DNA of 64,000 bases from Anaerolineae bacterium (GCA_023382655.1 JAHDWK010000001.1:1-64000); one strand, 5' to 3'. Shown: positions 49,607 through 58,727, counted from the stretch's first letter. A program made the numbers and translations. The notes: generated by a model not told the origin, from the sequence alone.

Positions 49607-52600
49607 CCGCCACCCGCCTCACCAACCGCGACGAAACCTATTACGTCCTCAAACAGCCGGAGCGCAAAAATTACGTGCGCCTATCGGAAGCGGATTTTGC
49701 CTTGTGGTGGCAGATGGACGGCCGTCGCCGCATCAAAGACCTGCTTTTCTACAGCCTCAAACGGTACAAAAGCCTGCCCGTCGGCCACTTTACCACCGTC
49801 GTCAGCGAATTGCGGCAGGGCGGTTTTCTGCAAGACCAACCCGTCAACCTGTATGACCAGATTGAAAGCCAGCTACAGGCGCGCGCCCCGGAAAGTCAGG
49901 GGCGACGGCTGCTCAAGGGCTTTTTGCACACGGAGATTGCCCGCAGTGGCTTAGACCCTCTTTTCACCAGGCTGTATGGGTGGACACGGCCGTTGTTCCA
50001 CCCCCTTGCCCAGATTATGTTGCTGCTGTTGGTATTGTCCGGTGGCGTGTTGTTTGCCCTGCTGTACAATCGCCACGTCTACACCCTCACCAGCAGCGGG
50101 TATGTGGCCGCGCTGTCGCTCATTCTGGCTAATCTGATCGTCATTGGCCTGCACGAACTGGCGCACGCCCTGACCACCAAACACATTGGCCGCGAACTGG
50201 ATCGCGGCGGCTTTTTGCTCTATTGGGGGCTGCCCGCCTTCTTTGTGGATACCCGCGACACCTGGCTGGCGACCAGCCACCAGCGCATCCTGGTCTCCTG
50301 GGCCGGGCCGTATTCCGGGCTGATGTTGGGCGGGCTGTTGGGCTGGGTGCTAACGGCCGTAACGTACTTCATCCCCACTGCCGCCGACACCATCTGGGCT
50401 ACCTTCCTTTATCAAATGGCCTTCCTGGCCTATTTCAGCGTGTTGATCAATCTTAATCCGCTGCTGGAATTGGACGGATATTTCATCCTCATGGATTGGT
50501 TGGAAATGCCTGGCCTGCGCGGCCGCGCCTTCCGCTTCTGGCGCGAAGAGCTGTGGGGCAAAGTGAGGGCCTCCACAGGCCCACGCCAGTTGTGGCGCGA
50601 GTTGGCCGTCCGTGAACGCATCTTCCTTCTCTTTGGGGCGCTGGCCTTCTTCTACTCGGCCTTTGCCTTGTGGCTGGCGGTCAATTTCTGGCGGCTACGG
50701 CTGGTACCTTTTGCCGAGACGTTGTGGGCGAATGGCTTTTGGGGGCGGGTGACGCTGGTGCTGCTCACGGCCGTCGTCCTCATCCCCACTGCCTACTTCC
50801 TGGGCCTGCTGCTCTGGAGCCGGGCGCAAACCGCCCTGCGCTGGCTGGCGAACCGCGATCTGCTGGCCCGCCCCGATGTGTTGGCGCTGCTCATCGGCGG
50901 CCCCATTTTGGTTGGCTTGCCGCTGCTCTGGCTGCTGTTGGGGCGATTGCCCGCCGGCCATATCTGGCAGCCAATTTTTGTCTGGCTGCTCTATCTGGCA
51001 GCGGCGGTGGAACTGGCTTTTGTTGCCTGGCAGTTGACCGGCTCCCGTTTTCAATGGGCGCTGTGGGCCTTGGCTGCCGCGCCACTGTCGCTGTCGTTGG
51101 CTTACCTGGCTGCCGGTTTGACGACCAGCATATGGCGCGATCTGGCGTTGATGTTGGCCGCCGCCACCATATTAGCCAGCGGCATTGTGGCCTGGTTTAC
51201 CATCAACCCCCGCTGGCTGACACGGGCTGATCGCTGGCTGATGGCTGGTATGCTGCTGGTGGGGCTGTTGACGTTTGCGGCGCTGGCACAGGTGGAGGGA
51301 AGTGATCTGTTTTGGGGAAACGGCCGTTGGCTGGCTGCCGCCTTTATCACTTCCTGTACCACATTTGGGCTGACGTTTATGGCGCCCTTGTTGCTCAACT
51401 TCTGGCGTTCTCGTTTTGCCCTGCCCTGGGCATTACTGGCGGTGGTCATTGCCCTCACCCCCTGGTTGCTGCCCTTTCCCGCGTTGGCGACACCCCTGTT
51501 GGCGCTGTGGCTGTTTGCGGCCACGCTCTATTTGCTGCTAGGGCTGCTGGCGCAGTTTGCCCGCCACGAATTGGCCGCCACTGCCCTCACCGGCATTGGT
51601 ACGTTTGGTGAGCGAGACCGGCTGGTGGTGGGATTTAATCATTTTATGACCGCCCTTTTTGCCAGTTACGAGGCGGTGTTTGGCGGGCGGCGATTGGCGG
51701 CCATTCAAGGTGAAATTGTCAGCGCCGGGCCGCTGGATCGGGACCTGAGCATTTTGCAGATTGCGGAGCGCGCCCGCCATGCGCTGTTGCTGGCTGTTGA
51801 CCGGCTGGATGATCTGGCCGGGACGCCGTTCACGCGCCAGGCGGGGCAGGCGGCGTATGACAGCCTACCCTGGTTGGAAGCGGAGACGGTGGCGCGGCAT
51901 GTACTGTCGCGCACCCAATGGGGGGCGGGGTTGGCGCAGGGTTTCATCCGTGCCCGCGATCACCGGCTCGAATTGATCCGGCAGGCGGACATTTTTGCCG
52001 GGCTGGATTGGGAGGGGATGCAGGCGGTCACGGCCGTGCTGCAAGTCCGCGCCGTCCGCAAAAACGGCGTTTTGGCCCAGGCCGGGCAGGAAGCGACCCA
52101 TTTCTACCTGGTAGACAGCGGCGAAGTGGGCATATTCCACAATGGTGAGCAGGTAGCCACATTACACAGTGGCGGTTATTTTGGGACAGGGGCGTTGGCC
52201 GGGCGCGGGCAGCATAGTTTTACGTATCGCGCCTTGACAACGGCCGTGCTGTTTACCATTCACCGTGATGACTTTGACCCGTTGCTCCGCGCCGATACTA
52301 CACTGGCACAGCAGGTCAGTTCTGGGGCACAAACGCGCAGTTTGTTGCGCCGTATGTCATTGTTTAGCGGCCTCAGTCCGCAAGAACTGGCGGCGCTGGA
52401 TGCCCGCTTGCAAAAACGGCATGTAGCCGCCGGGGAACTGTTTGTGCGCCAGGGCGAACCACGCTCATTTCTATTTATTATTGTCACCGGCGTGGTAGAG
52501 CTATCTATAACGGAGCAGGGAGAGGAGCAGGTGATCGGTACCTTAGGGCCGGGGGAGCATTTTGGCGAGTATGCATTGTTTGCCGATACGCCGTACCATG

Positions 52601-52758
52601 CCAACGGCCGTGCCCGCCTGGATGTGGAACTGCTGCTGTTGGATGAAGCCAAATTTGATGAGTTGGTAGCCCATTGTGAGCAGATGACGCAATATGTGGA
52701 GCAGTTAGGCAGCGGCCGCCTCCTGGCTGCCCAACGTCACACCGCCCTACCTTCGTAA
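49519..52758 (+). CDS. PqqD-like/M50 metalloprotease with two cyclic-nucleotide-binding domains
   Basis: A 1079-residue protein. Residues 42-105 form a PqqD-like domain (YYVLKQPERKNYVRLSEADFALWWQMDGRRRIKDLL). Residues 160-430 hold the M50 site-2-protease core: HELAH at 212-216 and LNPLLELDGYF at 312-322, which complete the zinc site. About ten more TM helices follow. Residues 820-920 and 945-1050 are two cNMP-binding domains (IFAGLDWEGMQ...YLVDSGEVGIFHNGEQVATLHSGGYFG and LFSGLSPQELAAL...GEHFGEYALF). The M50/PqqD pairing resembles the putative peptide zinc metalloproteases near peptide-modification or export genes. The cNMP domains suggest control of cleavage by a nucleotide signal. Confidence 0.85.
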   Translation: MAADIQQFWQAVETATDPTAYKPARHTAVTATRLTNRDETYYVLKQPERKNYVRLSEADFALWWQMDGRRRIKDLLFYSLKRYKSLPVGHFTTVVSELRQGGFLQDQPVNLYDQIESQLQARAPESQGRRLLKGFLHTEIARSGLDPLFTRLYGWTRPLFHPLAQIMLLLLVLSGGVLFALLYNRHVYTLTSSGYVAALSLILANLIVIGLHELAHALTTKHIGRELDRGGFLLYWGLPAFFVDTRDTWLATSHQRILVSWAGPYSGLMLGGLLGWVLTAVTYFIPTAADTIWATFLYQMAFLAYFSVLINLNPLLELDGYFILMDWLEMPGLRGRAFRFWREELWGKVRASTGPRQLWRELAVRERIFLLFGALAFFYSAFALWLAVNFWRLRLVPFAETLWANGFWGRVTLVLLTAVVLIPTAYFLGLLLWSRAQTALRWLANRDLLARPDVLALLIGGPILVGLPLLWLLLGRLPAGHIWQPIFVWLLYLAAAVELAFVAWQLTGSRFQWALWALAAAPLSLSLAYLAAGLTTSIWRDLALMLAAATILASGIVAWFTINPRWLTRADRWLMAGMLLVGLLTFAALAQVEGSDLFWGNGRWLAAAFITSCTTFGLTFMAPLLLNFWRSRFALPWALLAVVIALTPWLLPFPALATPLLALWLFAATLYLLLGLLAQFARHELAATALTGIGTFGERDRLVVGFNHFMTALFASYEAVFGGRRLAAIQGEIVSAGPLDRDLSILQIAERARHALLLAVDRLDDLAGTPFTRQAGQAAYDSLPWLEAETVARHVLSRTQWGAGLAQGFIRARDHRLELIRQADIFAGLDWEGMQAVTAVLQVRAVRKNGVLAQAGQEATHFYLVDSGEVGIFHNGEQVATLHSGGYFGTGALAGRGQHSFTYRALTTAVLFTIHRDDFDPLLRADTTLAQQVSSGAQTRSLLRRMSLFSGLSPQELAALDARLQKRHVAAGELFVRQGEPRSFLFIIVTGVVELSITEQGEEQVIGTLGPGEHFGEYALFADTPYHANGRARLDVELLLLDEAKFDELVAHCEQMTQYVEQLGSGRLLAAQRHTALPS

Positions 52759-52908
52759 ACCTCGTTTACAAGAGTTCACATCTACCAAAATACACCACGA
52801 AAAATGAAAACCCCCCGTTCCTACGTATTACTTATGGAGAATTCAAATAGAGTTTGTACAAGCTTTGGGGAGGCCCGGTAGATTATTTTTGAAGGAGGGA
52901 TATGTCTA

Positions 52909-53886
52909 ATGTCGTGGAAATCCGTTGTTCTCAATACTATTTTCATGGTTATTCTCTGGTTCACGGTTCTGTTGACCAGCGTGATGGTGCATGAGGTGGG
53001 GCATGGCGTGGCTACGGCCGTGAGCGGCGGCTGGAAAAACAGTACACCAGGTTTTGGCGCTACTGGATACTATGAACGCCAACTGCTGTTGGAGGCCCTG
53101 GACTACTCTGTCAACAGCGGGGTGGCCCCGGCCGATTGGGACCGCGACCATGGCCTGGCGATGATTGCCGAACTGGCCCGGCACAATATACCTTTGCAGG
53201 TCGGGGTTTATGGCGGCTGGCTGGCGCAGTTGGCGGTGGCCCTATTTGTTTTTTTTCTGGTGCAGTGGCGGGTGTTTCAGCAAGAAGCATCGGCGCAGGC
53301 TCGATTGTTCTGGGGGAGCTTTGCGCTTTTTAATTTTGCCTGGGTCGGTGGATTGTTGTTTTTGGTCAATTTTTTGCCGTATGCCGGTTCAGATGGTGTG
53401 GTGCTGAAGCAGGTAATTTTGCAAGATAACGTTTTGGCGCAGGGGATCATTTTGGCGGGTTCGCTGGGTCTGCTGCTGTTTGCTTATTTTACGGCGGGCA
53501 AGATTGGCCCGCTCACCTTTGCCAGTTTTAGCCTGGACGAGGCGCAAAGCCGCACACTGGCGCTTGGCTGGTTTGCGCTGACGGCATGGGCCGGTTTTAT
53601 CGCCAAGATTCCGGTTTTAGCCCCCCTGGTGTTGTTGGCCGTTTTTATCATTCCCGGTTTCATCTTTCGGCGATTTGCGGCCGGGGAGGTGGCGGGTCGG
53701 GTACGGCCGTATATGTGGTTTAGTACGCTGCTCTGGCTGGTTGTTATTCTCATCTTTGCCGTCACCAATTCGGGCTTCATTATTAATCGTGATGACAGCG
53801 CACTGACACAGGCGATCATCAAAGCCCACTACTGTGACCAAAGCGACTGCCTGCCGGCCGAATTGCAAGATTGGGTGGTAGATTGA
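52909..53886 (+). CDS. second membrane HExxH metallopeptidase-like protein
   Basis: A 325-residue protein with about seven TM helices. The first ends in LLTSVMVHEVGHGVATAVSGGW, an HExxH zinc motif in a TM context like M50 or DUF-M50 proteins. The second half lacks a clear NPxxDG motif, though FLPYAGSDGV at about residue 160 may supply the third ligand. A GGAGGG site precedes the Met. It lies 150 bp after the M50/cNMP gene on the same strand, so the two may cooperate. The substrate is unknown. Confidence 0.7.
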   Translation: MSWKSVVLNTIFMVILWFTVLLTSVMVHEVGHGVATAVSGGWKNSTPGFGATGYYERQLLLEALDYSVNSGVAPADWDRDHGLAMIAELARHNIPLQVGVYGGWLAQLAVALFVFFLVQWRVFQQEASAQARLFWGSFALFNFAWVGGLLFLVNFLPYAGSDGVVLKQVILQDNVLAQGIILAGSLGLLLFAYFTAGKIGPLTFASFSLDEAQSRTLALGWFALTAWAGFIAKIPVLAPLVLLAVFIIPGFIFRRFAAGEVAGRVRPYMWFSTLLWLVVILIFAVTNSGFIINRDDSALTQAIIKAHYCDQSDCLPAELQDWVVD

Positions 53887-53899
53887 GTACATGATGTTT

Positions 53900-53948
53900 C
53901 GTAATGTGTGATGCGTGAGGAATCACGGGTCACGCATCACGCAACACG
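53900..53948. repeat. inverted heptad array (GCGTGAG family)
   Basis: GTGTGATGCGTGAGGAATCA then CGGGTCACGCATCACGCAA forms a hairpin between two genes. Confidence 0.65.
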
Positions 53949-54025
53949 CTGCCATCACCTTGCCGACTACGGCCGTACCCCGTAAAATCTCCACCCATAT
54001 CGTCACACCCTTGAAGGAGAATCTT

Positions 54026-54262
54026 GTGGAAGATTACGAAACCAAACGGCTTGCTGAGAGCAAAACTGCTCTGGAAAAAATAAAAAACGGCCTGGCCACC
54101 AAAGTTCGTATTTTGGTGCCAGCCGATGCCTGCCCCGTCTGTCGCGCCATCGAAGGCGCATATGATTTTGAAGATGTGCCAGAAATCCCACCTGAAGGCT
54201 GTTCTTGCCCCAACGGGAGCAATGCTTTTTATGCCCCTGTCCTGGATAGGTATGGGCCATAG
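54026..54262 (+). CDS. small CxxC zinc-ribbon-like protein
   Basis: A 78-residue protein with a GTG start 5 bp after AAGGAGA. It has VPADACPVCRAIEGAYDFEDVPEIPPEGCSCPNGSNAFYAPVLDRYG: a CPVC pair and a CSC group that could bind one zinc or act as a redox site. Similar small cysteine motifs occur in phage Mu-like minor head proteins (A-C-x-x-C...P-P.H..C.C), but no phage genes are near. Function unknown. Confidence 0.6.
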   Translation: MEDYETKRLAESKTALEKIKNGLATKVRILVPADACPVCRAIEGAYDFEDVPEIPPEGCSCPNGSNAFYAPVLDRYGP

Positions 54263-54263
54263 T

Positions 54264-54320
54264 CTGGTAAACGGTAATCGGTAAACAGTAAACGGTGAAC
54301 CGATTACCGATAACCGATGA
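54264..54320. repeat. inverted heptad array (GGTAATC family)
   Basis: TGGTAAACGGTAATCGGTAA and further units are followed by the complementary ATTACCGATAACCGATGACC. It fills the gap before the cytochrome c gene. Confidence 0.7.
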
Positions 54321-54345
54321 CCGCCACAAGGGAGCCTGAATAAGA

Positions 54346-54732
54346 ATGCGTTATTGGATAGTTGTATTGTTTTGTGTATTGTTGTTGGTTGCTTGCAGTG
54401 GAAACGCTGATTCCACCCCTACAGCGCCACCGTCGGTCACCCTCAGCCCGGAAGCGGCACGAGGGAAAACGGTGTTTAGTCAGAACTGTGGTTCTTGCCA
54501 CAGCACCATCCCGGAAACTGTGATTGTTGGCCCGTCCTTAGCCGATATTGCCACCAACGCCGAGACACGCAAACCAGGGCAGGACGGCCGTGCCTACCTT
54601 TACACCGCCATCCTGCAACCTGGCGACTTCCTGGTGGAGGGGTATGACAACCTCATGCCCGCTACCTTTGGCAAGCAGCTAACGGGCGAAGATTTGGATG
54701 CGGTAGTGGCGTATTTGCTGACGTTGGAGTGA
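54346..54732 (+). CDS. lipoprotein cytochrome c
   Basis: A 128-residue protein. The signal peptide ends in the lipobox LLLVAC, followed by a Ser/Thr/Pro linker. A class I cytochrome c domain has the haem-binding CGSCH near residue 49 and an axial Met in NLMPATFGKQL, and ends DLDAVVAYLLTLE. It is a lipid-anchored electron carrier outside the membrane. It lies upstream of the dihaem peroxidase fusion, to which it could deliver or from which it could take electrons. Confidence 0.9.
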   Translation: MRYWIVVLFCVLLLVACSGNADSTPTAPPSVTLSPEAARGKTVFSQNCGSCHSTIPETVIVGPSLADIATNAETRKPGQDGRAYLYTAILQPGDFLVEGYDNLMPATFGKQLTGEDLDAVVAYLLTLE

Positions 54733-54737
54733 GAGAT

Positions 54738-54777
54738 GTAATGGCGCAATTGGGTAATTACCCAATTGCGCCATTAC
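54738..54777. terminator. 40-bp perfect palindrome between cytochrome genes
   Basis: GTAATGGCGCAATTGGGTAA is followed directly by its exact complement. In RNA it would form a hairpin with no more than a tiny loop. It sits 6 bp after the cytochrome c stop and 17 bp before the next start. There is no long T-run after it, so it may act as a partial terminator or mRNA stabiliser. Confidence 0.55.
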
Positions 54778-54793
54778 TTTATAAGGAGGAGAA

Positions 54794-57028
54794 ATGTCTA
54801 GAATACTCAAATGGCTGGCTATCATCCTTGGCATTTTGCTGGTATTGGTACTCGTCGTGATTGTGGCTTCATCGGCCAAAGCGATTGGGCAAGATGAAGA
54901 TGTGCGCGCTAATCATGGGGCCGGGGCCAGCAGCGTGGCGCCCTCGTACAGCGGCTTACAGCGCGAATTTCCGGCGCTTAACGAACCGGCAGATAATCCA
55001 ACGACAGCCGAAAGAGTGGCTTTGGGGCGGCTGCTGTTCTTTGATCCCGTTCTTTCGGAGAATAACGATTTTGCCTGTGCCACCTGCCATCATCCTGACC
55101 AGGGTTTCAGCGACGGCCGGGCCACGGCCATAGGCGCCCACGAAACGGCACTGGTGCGCAATGCCCCCACGCTGTGGAACGTGGGGTACGCCAAGAATTT
55201 GTTTTGGGACGGCCGTCTCCAATCTCTGGAAGCGCAGGCGGAAATGCCCCTCACCCACCCTGACGAAATGGGTGTTATTGACACGACCTCTCTGGTGGCC
55301 GACCTGCAAGCCATCCCCGAATACCAGGAATTATTCGCCACTGCTTTCAACGATGGTCTCACCTTTGACAATGTAGAACGTGCCCTGGCTGCGTTCCAGC
55401 GCAGCCTGATCACCAATAACAGCCCCTTTGACCAATACGCGGCGGGCGATTTTAACGCCCTTACCCCTGCGCAGCGGCGCGGTCTGGCCCTCTTCCGTTC
55501 CGGGGCAACGCGCTGCTTTGAATGCCACACGGCGCCCACCTTTGCCACTGACACCTTCCGCGTCATTGGCGTGGATAGTGATGATCCTGGTCGCGCCGCC
55601 ATTGCCGACGATGGCGATTTTGGCGCGTTCAAAGTACCTACCCTGCGCAACGTTGCCCTGACCGCCCCCTACATGCACGATGGTTCGCTGGCGACGCTGG
55701 AGGAGGTGTTGGACTTCTATGCCGAAGGCGGTGGTCGGGCGCATGGACAGGAAAACATTGATGTGTTTGTGCAAGGGTTTGAGCTGAATGACCAGGAAAA
55801 AGCCGATTTGCTGGCTTTCCTGATGGCCTTGACCGACGAGAGCAATATGCCCGATGTGCCCACCGCCGTGCCCTCTGGCCTGCCCGTTGTAGAACGGCTA
55901 GACAATCCAGTGCGTGATGTGGTCGCAGCGGCCAATATCGGTCATAGTGGGGACACGGCCGTAGCCCGCGAAGCACAAACCATTGTTGTGCAACCGGGCG
56001 AGAGTATTCAGACGGCCGTAGACCGCGCCCAACCGGGCGACACCGTGGAAATCCCCTATGGCGTCTATCACGAGCGCGTCGTCATAGATATTAGTGACTT
56101 CACCCTGCGTGGTATCCCCAATGAAAATGGCGAGTTCCCCATTCTGGACGGTGAAGGCAATCTTTCGGAAGGCGTCATCGCTTCCAGCAACAACTTCACC
56201 ATCGGCAACCTGCATGTGCGTAATTACACCGACAACGGCGTCATTGTTGAAGGCTCCACCAACATTCGCTTCCATGACCTGCTAGTGGAGTTCACCGGCA
56301 CCTACGGCGTCTACCCCGTGCAAAGCACCGATGTGTTAGTAGAGCGTGTCGAGGTAACCGGTACAGATGACGCCGGCATCTACGCCGGGCAATGTGAAAA
56401 TGTCATCGTGCGTGACAGCGTCGCTTATGGCAATGTATTGGGCATTGAACTGGAAAATACACTCAACGGCGAGGTATATAACAACCACGTCTACGACAAC
56501 ACCCTGGGTATTCTTATTGTCCTGCTGCCGCAGCTTACCTCCAAAATTTCCGCTGACACCTACATCCATGACAATGTGATCGAAGCCAACAACCACGAAA
56601 ACTTTGCTCCTGAGGGTTTTGCCCGTATCGCCCCCTCTGGCACCGGCATCCTGCTGCTGGCTACCGATAACGCGGAAGTGACTGCCAACACTATCACGGG
56701 TAACAAAACTGTCGGCGTTGCCGTTTTTAGCTCCACCCGTTCTGGCGCATTTGATACCAGCGAACTAGACATTGGCCCCACGCCAGAGAATAATCATATT
56801 CACGGTAACACTTACGAAAATAACGGCTATGACCCTGACCCTTCTACGAAAGATTTAGGCATTCCCGGCGCCGACATTATCTGGGATGGCACCGGTGTCG
56901 GCAACCATTTTGATGAAGACAATACCGTATCCACTTTTCCGCCCATTTTGCCCACAAGCAGTTGGCCGGATTGGTTGTACCGCTCATACTTTAACATCCT
57001 CAATTTTGCTATTGAGCGAATGGGTTAA
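54794..57028 (+). CDS. dihaem cytochrome c peroxidase (MauG family) fused to a beta-helix domain
   Basis: A 744-residue exported fusion. Residues 4-27 are an N-terminal anchor. Residues 60-350 form a CcpA/MauG dihaem domain: first haem CATCH with GRLLFFDPVLSENNDFACATCHHPDQGFSDGR, the LWNVGYAKNLFWDGR segment, second haem CFECH, and the late GAFKVPTLRNVALTAPYMHDGSLATLEEVLDFY. Residues 395-720 form a right-handed beta-helix (IVVQPGESIQTAVDRAQPGDTVEIPYGVYHERV, then DVLVERVEVTGTDDAGIYAG rungs), NosD-like. The first half uses H2O2 or oxidises a protein; the second usually binds sugars or metal sites. I know of no common fusion of the two. Confidence 0.88.
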   Translation: MSRILKWLAIILGILLVLVLVVIVASSAKAIGQDEDVRANHGAGASSVAPSYSGLQREFPALNEPADNPTTAERVALGRLLFFDPVLSENNDFACATCHHPDQGFSDGRATAIGAHETALVRNAPTLWNVGYAKNLFWDGRLQSLEAQAEMPLTHPDEMGVIDTTSLVADLQAIPEYQELFATAFNDGLTFDNVERALAAFQRSLITNNSPFDQYAAGDFNALTPAQRRGLALFRSGATRCFECHTAPTFATDTFRVIGVDSDDPGRAAIADDGDFGAFKVPTLRNVALTAPYMHDGSLATLEEVLDFYAEGGGRAHGQENIDVFVQGFELNDQEKADLLAFLMALTDESNMPDVPTAVPSGLPVVERLDNPVRDVVAAANIGHSGDTAVAREAQTIVVQPGESIQTAVDRAQPGDTVEIPYGVYHERVVIDISDFTLRGIPNENGEFPILDGEGNLSEGVIASSNNFTIGNLHVRNYTDNGVIVEGSTNIRFHDLLVEFTGTYGVYPVQSTDVLVERVEVTGTDDAGIYAGQCENVIVRDSVAYGNVLGIELENTLNGEVYNNHVYDNTLGILIVLLPQLTSKISADTYIHDNVIEANNHENFAPEGFARIAPSGTGILLLATDNAEVTANTITGNKTVGVAVFSSTRSGAFDTSELDIGPTPENNHIHGNTYENNGYDPDPSTKDLGIPGADIIWDGTGVGNHFDEDNTVSTFPPILPTSSWPDWLYRSYFNILNFAIERMG

Positions 57029-57089
57029 ATTAGATTTAGCCGCAACTGACATATAGGGCTTCCGTACAGGGTGGTGTACAATAAGTTGG

Positions 57090-57134
57090 TTAGAGATTGG
57101 AGATGCCTAAACCTCCAAACTTCCAATCTCTAAT
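57090..57134. repeat. inverted repeat (TTAGAGATTGGA)
   Basis: TTAGAGATTGGAGATG and the complementary TTCCAATCTCTAA form a hairpin after the peroxidase fusion. It belongs to the GAGATTG family. Confidence 0.6.
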
Positions 57135-57178
57135 ATCCCAAAAAAAGTTTCATTTATATTTACATAAGGAGTTGGATC

Positions 57179-57625
57179 ATGAGCGATGAAACGTCCAATG
57201 TGGATCAATTGAAAGCAGAAGAACGGTTGAGAGTGGAAGTGCCGGTGGAAGAAGAGGTGACAAAAGCAGACACCTCTGGTACGCCGGTGGATGTAACGGC
57301 CGAACTACGTGGTCTGGGACGGCAGTTGGTGGAAACGCTGCAAACAGCCTGGAACAGCGAAGAGCGGCAGCGTATGGAAAAAGAGGTGCGCGAGGGGATG
57401 CGCTCCTTTGCCGATGAGATTGACAAGGCCATTCAAGAGGTGCGTGCCAGCGAGGCCACAGTGAAGATCAAAACAGAAGCGTCACAGGCGGCAGAGAAGG
57501 TGCAAAGTAGCGAAGCCGGGCAAAAGGCGCGTGTCAGTTTTGCCAAAAGCCTGCAATGGCTGAGCGAGGAATTGGGCAATCTGGCAACAAAATTTACGCC
57601 ACCGGAGAAAGAAGGGGAGCAGTGA
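57179..57625 (+). CDS. helical coiled-coil protein of unknown function
   Basis: A 148-residue, highly charged protein. After an acidic N-terminus (VEVPVEEEVTKAD) comes a long amphipathic helix: AELRGLGRQLVETLQTAWNSEERQRMEKEVREGMRSFADEIDKAIQEVRA, then further helix and FAKSLQWLSEELGNLATKF. It is soluble and resembles apolipoprotein- or stress-related coiled coils found as conserved hypotheticals in Chloroflexota. An AAGGAG site precedes the Met. The stop codon (GAG CAG TGA) is part of the heptad array that follows. Confidence 0.65.
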   Translation: MSDETSNVDQLKAEERLRVEVPVEEEVTKADTSGTPVDVTAELRGLGRQLVETLQTAWNSEERQRMEKEVREGMRSFADEIDKAIQEVRASEATVKIKTEASQAAEKVQSSEAGQKARVSFAKSLQWLSEELGNLATKFTPPEKEGEQ

Positions 57626-57690
57626 ACAGTGGGCAGTAAGCAGTAAGCAGTGAACAGTCTACTGCTTACTGCTTACTGCTTACTGCTAAC
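57617..57690. repeat. inverted heptad array (GCAGTAA family)
   Basis: AGCAGTGAACAGTGGGCAGT and AAGCAGTAAGCAGTGAACAG, then complementary TACTGCTTACTGCTTACTGC, lie between two convergent genes. It contains the stop of the left gene and abuts the stop of the right one. Confidence 0.75.
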
Positions 57691-58613
57691 TACAATTGCG
57701 GCAGCACGGCCGTTGCCAACCCTTCCAGTCCATCCATATCATCCAGGTCTAGCCATTGCAGCATGATGCGCTGCACACCGGCAGCGGCAAAATCCCCCAG
57801 TTGATCTACTATTTGTGCGCCAGTGCCCACCACAATGCCCCGTTCACGGGCCTTGTCATAGGTAAGGTCACGGGCGGCGAGTTTGGTTTGTACGGCCGTG
57901 TCATCTTTGCCAAACCAGCAACCCGTCATCAGGGAACGGCGGACGGATGGGGAGGGACGGCCGTGCCCCGCCAGCATCTCATCCAACATTTGGCTACGTT
58001 CGGCAAAAGTAGCCGGGGGAATATAAACGGCATTCCACTCAGTAGCGTAGCGGGCAGCCATCGGCAGGGTACGTTGCGGGCCATTGCCGCCAATGAGGAT
58101 GGGTGGGCCGCCAGGCCGCTGCGGGCGGGGCAAAAGCACTGCTTCGTGTAGTTGGTAATATACGCCAGCGTAATCCAGCGGTTCATCCTTCTGCAATAAA
58201 TGGGTGATGATTTGCACACCCTCTTCAAAGCGGCGGAAGCGTTCGCCCACATCCAGCAGCTGCCAGCCGTAATTATGATGTTCCCGTTCTTGCCAACCTG
58301 CACCGACGCCGAGGGTGAGACGGCCGTTGCTCAAGTCGTCTACCGCCGTTGCCATCCGTGCTGTCATCGTGGGCTGGCGAAAGGAGACGGGCGTGACCAG
58401 CGGCCCAAATTCGATGCGCCGGGTGTGGCTGGCTAACCAGGTGAGCGAAACCCACAACTCCAACGAATCCAGGTCAGGCGGGTTGGCATTGGTGAAATGA
58501 TCGGAACGGTATAGCCCCACAAAACCGAGGTCTTCGACGGCCGTAGCCAACCGCTGCCACCGCGCCCAATTCAACCCATTTTGCCCTTCAATCATAATTG
58601 CTACTTCAATCAT
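57690..58613 (-). CDS. LLM-class, probably F420-dependent oxidoreductase
   Basis: A 307-residue luciferase-like TIM barrel: NWARWQRLATAVEDLGFVGLYRSDHFT, LASHTRRIEFGPLVTPVSFRQPTMTARMATAVDDLSNGRLTLGVGAGWQEREH and PPILIGGNGPQRTLPMAARYATEWN. The group uses F420 or FMN; nearby F420 genes and the TIGR03560-like outline favour F420. The substrate is unknown. It has an AGGAGG site. It contains three or four ACGGCCGT palindromes. Confidence 0.85.
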   Translation of the reverse strand: MIEVAIMIEGQNGLNWARWQRLATAVEDLGFVGLYRSDHFTNANPPDLDSLELWVSLTWLASHTRRIEFGPLVTPVSFRQPTMTARMATAVDDLSNGRLTLGVGAGWQEREHHNYGWQLLDVGERFRRFEEGVQIITHLLQKDEPLDYAGVYYQLHEAVLLPRPQRPGGPPILIGGNGPQRTLPMAARYATEWNAVYIPPATFAERSQMLDEMLAGHGRPSPSVRRSLMTGCWFGKDDTAVQTKLAARDLTYDKARERGIVVGTGAQIVDQLGDFAAAGVQRIMLQWLDLDDMDGLEGLATAVLPQL

Positions 58614-58630
58614 CAGCGCCTCCTGTGGAA

Positions 58631-58661
58631 CTGTAAGACGATTTTCAAAATCGTCCTACAG
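58631..58661. repeat. palindromic repeat (GACGATTTTCAAAATCGTC)
   Basis: CTGTAAGACGATTTT and CAAAATCGTCCTACAG form a near-perfect 31-bp palindrome upstream of the LLM gene. It is of the dispersed intergenic hairpin type. Confidence 0.55.
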
Positions 58662-58669
58662 CAGAAAAC

Positions 58670-58705
58670 AAAAACGCTCACCTTAAATCTAAGGCGAGCG
58701 TTTTT
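58670..58705. terminator. intrinsic terminator after thioredoxin
   Basis: AAAAACGCTCACCTTA and TAAGGCGAGCGTTTTT form a strong stem with A- and T-runs on both sides, so it could work in both directions. It lies 23 bp past the thioredoxin stop. Confidence 0.85.
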
Positions 58706-58727
58706 CAGTTATCATAAAAGCCCTGTG

